From: JBBRHF01 sp038223055
Lineage (GTDB): Bacteria > Actinomycetota > Actinomycetes > JACCUZ01
NCBI GenBank assembly: GCA_038223055.1
Contig: JBBRHF010000010.1
Location: 1 to 44,215, forward strand
Direction: 5' to 3'
DNA length: 44,215 nucleotides
The position numbers and the translations under genes were made by a program. The notes under the pieces are model-generated. The model was not told the origin of the DNA and searched no databases. It saw only the letters and a program-made list of their open reading frames with translations. Of this stretch, positions 41,386 to 44,215 are shown piece after piece. The stretch's first letter is position 1; each line of letters begins with the position of its first letter.

Positions 41386-42792
41386 TCAACCACCGGCCAG
41401 CTCCCCGGCCAGCAGGTCGATCGTCCGCTCGACGTCCTCGGTGGTGGTGCGCGGGTTAATGGTGCACAGCCGCAGCACGGTGCGGCGGGCGAGGACGGTG
41501 CTGGTCACGGCGGCGAACCCGTCGGCGGTCAGCCGGGCGGCGGCCCGGGCGTGGTCCGGACCGGTTCCGGCGATCCCAGCGAACGTGACGACACCGAGCT
41601 GGGCGGGCGTCACGACCTCCAACCTCGGGTCGGCCTCGATCGCGGCCTGGCCGTGCTCGGCGAGCGCGATGCCGCGGCTGACCGCGGCTGACAGGTCACG
41701 CAAACCGTAAGTGCGGATGGTGAGCCACAGCTTGATGGCTCGGGCGCGCCGGGTGAGCTCGAGGCTCCGGTCGCGCAGGTCGACCGCTCCCCCGGTGACG
41801 TCCGCGAGGTACTCCGGTGACATCGCGAAGGTCCGCTGCAGGGCTCCGGGCTGCGCCACGAACAGGCAGGCGAGGTCATAGGGCTGGAACAGCCACTTGT
41901 GCGGGTCCAGCGCAAAGGAGTCGGCGAGCTCGAGCCCCCGGATTCCCGCCCGGTCCTCGGTGAGCGCGGCGGGACCGCCGTAGGCGCCGTCCACGTGCAG
42001 CCACGCCTGATGCTCGCGGCAGGCCGACGCGATCGCCGGCAGGTCGTCCACGGCGCCGACGTTGGTGCTGCCGACAGTCGCCACGACGCACAGCGGTCGC
42101 CGTCCGGCGGCGGCGTCGGCGGCCAGGTCCGCGCGCAGCAAGCCGGGGTCCAGGCGGAAGGTGGCGTCGGAGGGGAGCACCCGGACCCGGTCGTCGGGCT
42201 GACCCATCGCGGTGAGGCCGCGCCGGATCGAGGAGTGGGTCTGATCGCTGAGATAGACGACGCCGTCGCCGCGGCAGGACCGGGCCGTGATGAGGGCGGT
42301 GACGTTGGCCATGGAGCCGCCGGAGAGCAGGATGCCCTCGCTGGCCGGCGCAAGCCCGAGGGCGTCCCGCAGCCAGTCCAGGACGATGAGCTCCACCGCG
42401 CTGGGCCCCGAGCCGCCACCCCAGGACGACGCGATCGACTGCATCCCGGTGGCCAGCCACTCCCCGAGGATCGCCGTGTGGGACGAGGGCCCGGGAACGC
42501 GAGCGAAGTACCTCGGGTGGTCGCCGTGCTGCTGGTTCTCCAGCGCGACGTCGGCCAGCAGGGCGAGGTCGCGCTCGATGGACCCCGCCTCGAGCGGGAC
42601 GGGTCCGCCGAGGACGGCCCGCAGTTGCGCGGCGTCCATGCTGGAGATCGCGGGCCGGTCGGCAAGGGTGCGCAGGTGCTCGATGGTCCGGTCGACGACC
42701 CAGTAGCCCAGTGCCCGGAGCCGCTCGGGGTCGAGGTCGAGGATGTCGGGAGGCACGTCGAGTCCGGGGTGTGCCCGACCGGCGGGGTCCAC
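41386..42792 (-). CDS. PLP-dependent amino-acid decarboxylase (AADC/group II family)
   Basis: 468 residues from GTG 42792, 10 nt after the oxidoreductase stop. The PLP lysine is in FALDPHKWLFQPYD. HPRYFARVPGPSSH, SGPSAVELIVLDWLRDALGL and HVDGAYGGPAAL are blocks of aromatic-L-amino-acid, glutamate and diamino-acid decarboxylases. Substrate is not readable from sequence; the neighbours suggest an amino acid related to lysine or pipecolate. Last gene of the operon. Confidence 0.88.
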   Translation of the reverse strand: MDPAGRAHPGLDVPPDILDLDPERLRALGYWVVDRTIEHLRTLADRPAISSMDAAQLRAVLGGPVPLEAGSIERDLALLADVALENQQHGDHPRYFARVPGPSSHTAILGEWLATGMQSIASSWGGGSGPSAVELIVLDWLRDALGLAPASEGILLSGGSMANVTALITARSCRGDGVVYLSDQTHSSIRRGLTAMGQPDDRVRVLPSDATFRLDPGLLRADLAADAAAGRRPLCVVATVGSTNVGAVDDLPAIASACREHQAWLHVDGAYGGPAALTEDRAGIRGLELADSFALDPHKWLFQPYDLACLFVAQPGALQRTFAMSPEYLADVTGGAVDLRDRSLELTRRARAIKLWLTIRTYGLRDLSAAVSRGIALAEHGQAAIEADPRLEVVTPAQLGVVTFAGIAGTGPDHARAAARLTADGFAAVTSTVLARRTVLRLCTINPRTTTEDVERTIDLLAGELAGG

Positions 42793-42802
42793 GTCCTGCC
42801 CG

Positions 42803-43981
42803 TCAGACGATGTGGTGCTCGAGGATGGTGGCGCCGGCGACGAACCGGCCCGCGTCCAGGGTGCTGACGTCGATGACCGGCTGGTGACCGAGCCAGAGGT
42901 CCCGGATGACCTCACCGACCGCTGGCCCCTGCAGGAAACCGTGGCCGGAGAAGCCGGCGGCGTAGAGGAACCGCGAGACCGAGGCCGACTCCCCGATGAG
43001 GGCGTTGTGGTCGGGGGTCACCTCGTAGAGCCCAGCCCACCGGTGCGCGACGCCCAGGTCGAGCAACGCCGGGGCACGTCGCCCGATCGCGTCGGTCAGG
43101 TCGGGGAGCCACCGCTCGCTGTAGGTCTCGCGCCAGCCGGGCGCCTCCCCTTGGTAGGACATGCCGAGCAGGATGGCCGGGCCTTCCCGGTGCAGGTAGA
43201 ACGTGCTCGCCGCGTCGATGGTCATCGGCATCGACCCGGGGAACAGCCCAGCCACGGCGTCGGGCAGCGGCTCAGTGACCAGGATCTGGCGACGCAGGGG
43301 TTGCACCGGCAGGTCGATCCCCGCCATGGCCGCGACCGGTCCTGACCAGGCGCCCGCCGCGCAGATGACGGCACCGGTCCGGACCCGCCCGGCCGAGGTG
43401 AGCACCCCGGCGATCTCCGCGCCGCGGACGGCGATGTCGAGGACCTCCACGCCGGTGCGCACCGTCGCCCCGAGGCGCCGGGCGGCTCGGGCGTAGCCCA
43501 GGACGACCGATTCGGGGCTGCAGAAGCCGTCCCGGGAATGGAACGTCGCACCGAGGACGTCGTCGGTCACGACGCCAGGACTCAAGGCAGCGGCGGCGCC
43601 GGCGTCGAGGCGCCGGGAGGGGACACCCATCGCGTTCTGGAGGACGACCGCGTCCTCCGCGGCGGCGAGGCCGGCCGGGTCGGTGTGCAGGAACAGGTAG
43701 CCGACCTGGCGCAGGTCGATGTCCTGCCCCGGTCGCTTCGGTAACCCTTCGAAGGCGGTGAGGCTGCGCGCCCCGAGCGCGATGTTGACCGGGCCGGAGA
43801 CCTGCGCGCGCACCCCGCCTGCTGCCTTGGCGGTGGAGCCGCCGGCGAGTTCGCCGCGCTCGAGCAGGAGCACGCCGGCCACGCCGGCCTCGGCGAGGTG
43901 GAACGCGATGCTCGCGCCCATGACGCCACCGCCGATGACGACGACCGAGGCGGCGCCGGGCAGTTCGCGGTCGCGGCTCAA
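42803..43981 (-). CDS. FAD-dependent amino-acid oxidase (DAO/SoxB family)
   Basis: 392 residues from TTG 43981, whose TGA-overlapping TTGA couples it to the upstream dehydrogenase. The dinucleotide fold VVVIGGGVMGASIAFHLA starts at about residue 11, ERGELAGGSTAKAAGGVRA follows, and YEVTPDHNALIGE is the C-terminal FAD contact. It oxidises an amine or imino acid. With an AASA-type dehydrogenase beside it, pipecolate or a related lysine-pathway intermediate is a reasonable guess. Confidence 0.88.
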   Translation of the reverse strand: MSRDRELPGAASVVVIGGGVMGASIAFHLAEAGVAGVLLLERGELAGGSTAKAAGGVRAQVSGPVNIALGARSLTAFEGLPKRPGQDIDLRQVGYLFLHTDPAGLAAAEDAVVLQNAMGVPSRRLDAGAAAALSPGVVTDDVLGATFHSRDGFCSPESVVLGYARAARRLGATVRTGVEVLDIAVRGAEIAGVLTSAGRVRTGAVICAAGAWSGPVAAMAGIDLPVQPLRRQILVTEPLPDAVAGLFPGSMPMTIDAASTFYLHREGPAILLGMSYQGEAPGWRETYSERWLPDLTDAIGRRAPALLDLGVAHRWAGLYEVTPDHNALIGESASVSRFLYAAGFSGHGFLQGPAVGEVIRDLWLGHQPVIDVSTLDAGRFVAGATILEHHIV

Positions 43982-44215
43982 CCGAAGTTCACCCCCTGGG
44001 CCAGCGGCAGCGAGGTGGAGTAGTTCACGGTGTTCGTCGCCCTGCGCATGTAGGCGCGCCACGAATCCGAGCCCGACTCCCGACCGCCGCCGGTGGTCTT
44101 CTCCCCGCCGAACGCCCCGCCGACCTCGGCGCCCGACGTCCCGATGTTGACGTTGACGATGCCGCAGTCGGACCCCGTGGCGGACATGAACTGCTCGGCC
44201 TCGCGCTGGTCGAGG
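43978..44215 (-). CDS. amaB: Aldehyde dehydrogenase, ALDH7/AASA-dehydrogenase type (C-terminal part)
   Basis: Only the last 78 residues are in the window; the gene continues past the end. EAEQFMSATGSDCGIVNVN, GAEVGGAFGGEKTTGGGRESGSD and YMRRATNTVNYSTSLPLAQG are highly typical of L-aminoadipate-semialdehyde (piperideine-6-carboxylate) dehydrogenases. These oxidise the semialdehyde of lysine breakdown to 2-aminoadipate. First visible gene of an operon with the FAD oxidase and PLP decarboxylase. Confidence 0.88.
   Translation of the reverse strand, partial: LDQREAEQFMSATGSDCGIVNVNIGTSGAEVGGAFGGEKTTGGGRESGSDSWRAYMRRATNTVNYSTSLPLAQGVNFG

Noticed and set aside
41299..41400. Hydrophobic plus-strand reading MALVVGVLAIAGVVLA
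   Set aside because: No ribosome-binding site, and the frame continues into sequence antisense to the decarboxylase gene.

Overview
The window comes from a high-GC actinobacterium. It has dense gene packing with 4-bp ATGA/GTGA overlaps, frequent GTG and TTG starts, and gene orders familiar from Mycobacterium and its relatives: clpS-DUF2017-mec-cysO-cysM beside pncB, and prfB-ftsE-ftsX-M23 peptidase-smpB beside ssrA. Family content (DUF3039, YqgE, WS/DGAT acyltransferase, an ECF42-type sigma factor with a DGPF partner) fits Micrococcales or Propionibacteriales. The exact genus cannot be fixed from the sequence alone.

Layout. 167-1090 is an AbiEi/DUF559-like protein ending in a palindromic repeat. 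1163-3893 (minus) is a sulfur-carrier cysteine pathway (CysM, CysO, Mec) with DUF2017 and ClpS. 3929-5838 (plus) is NAD salvage (PncB, nicotinamidase). 5927-8013 is an Ada-AlkA alkylation-repair protein with Ogt. 8342-10290 is a cysteine-desulfurase-like protein translationally coupled to a 26-residue membrane microprotein. 10526-13123 holds an orphan RHH antitoxin, DacB, a second copy of the palindromic repeat and a VapBC pair whose toxin is frameshifted. 13159-19075 (minus) holds a helicase, an MFS transporter, DUF3039, YqgE, a VanZ-like protein and a malic enzyme. 19276-24645 holds a HATPase, an acyltransferase, the ECF42/DGPF pair, an NlpC/P60 hydrolase behind a c-di-AMP (ydaO) riboswitch and a CRP-like site, and a wax-ester-synthase-like enzyme; an alpha/beta hydrolase gene follows to 25625. 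25757-27328 is a broken metalloprotease gene. 27412-27783 is tmRNA, followed by a roughly 575-bp island bounded by a duplicate of the tmRNA 3' end and holding a lone RHH antitoxin. 28517-34631 (minus) is an oxidoreductase, SmpB, an M23 peptidase, FtsX, FtsE, an LPXTG-protein remnant and RF2. 34855-41048 holds a peptide transporter, a truncated pRiA4b-ORF3 protein, an acyl-CoA ligase and a GH3 glycosidase. 41386-44215 is an amino-acid (probably lysine/pipecolate-type) catabolic operon running off the window.

The most unusual signal is not a single gene. It is a set of at least fourteen short tandem duplications (periods 11-26 bp) concentrated at gene borders. Several copy the last codons plus the stop codon of the adjacent gene, and one occurs as a 7-unit in-frame array in the Ada-AlkA gene. 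Other points worth follow-up are the 10-residue tail beyond the CysO di-glycine, the dispersed palindromic element, the ssrA attachment-site island, the microprotein and an SPF-to-SPY change in RF2.
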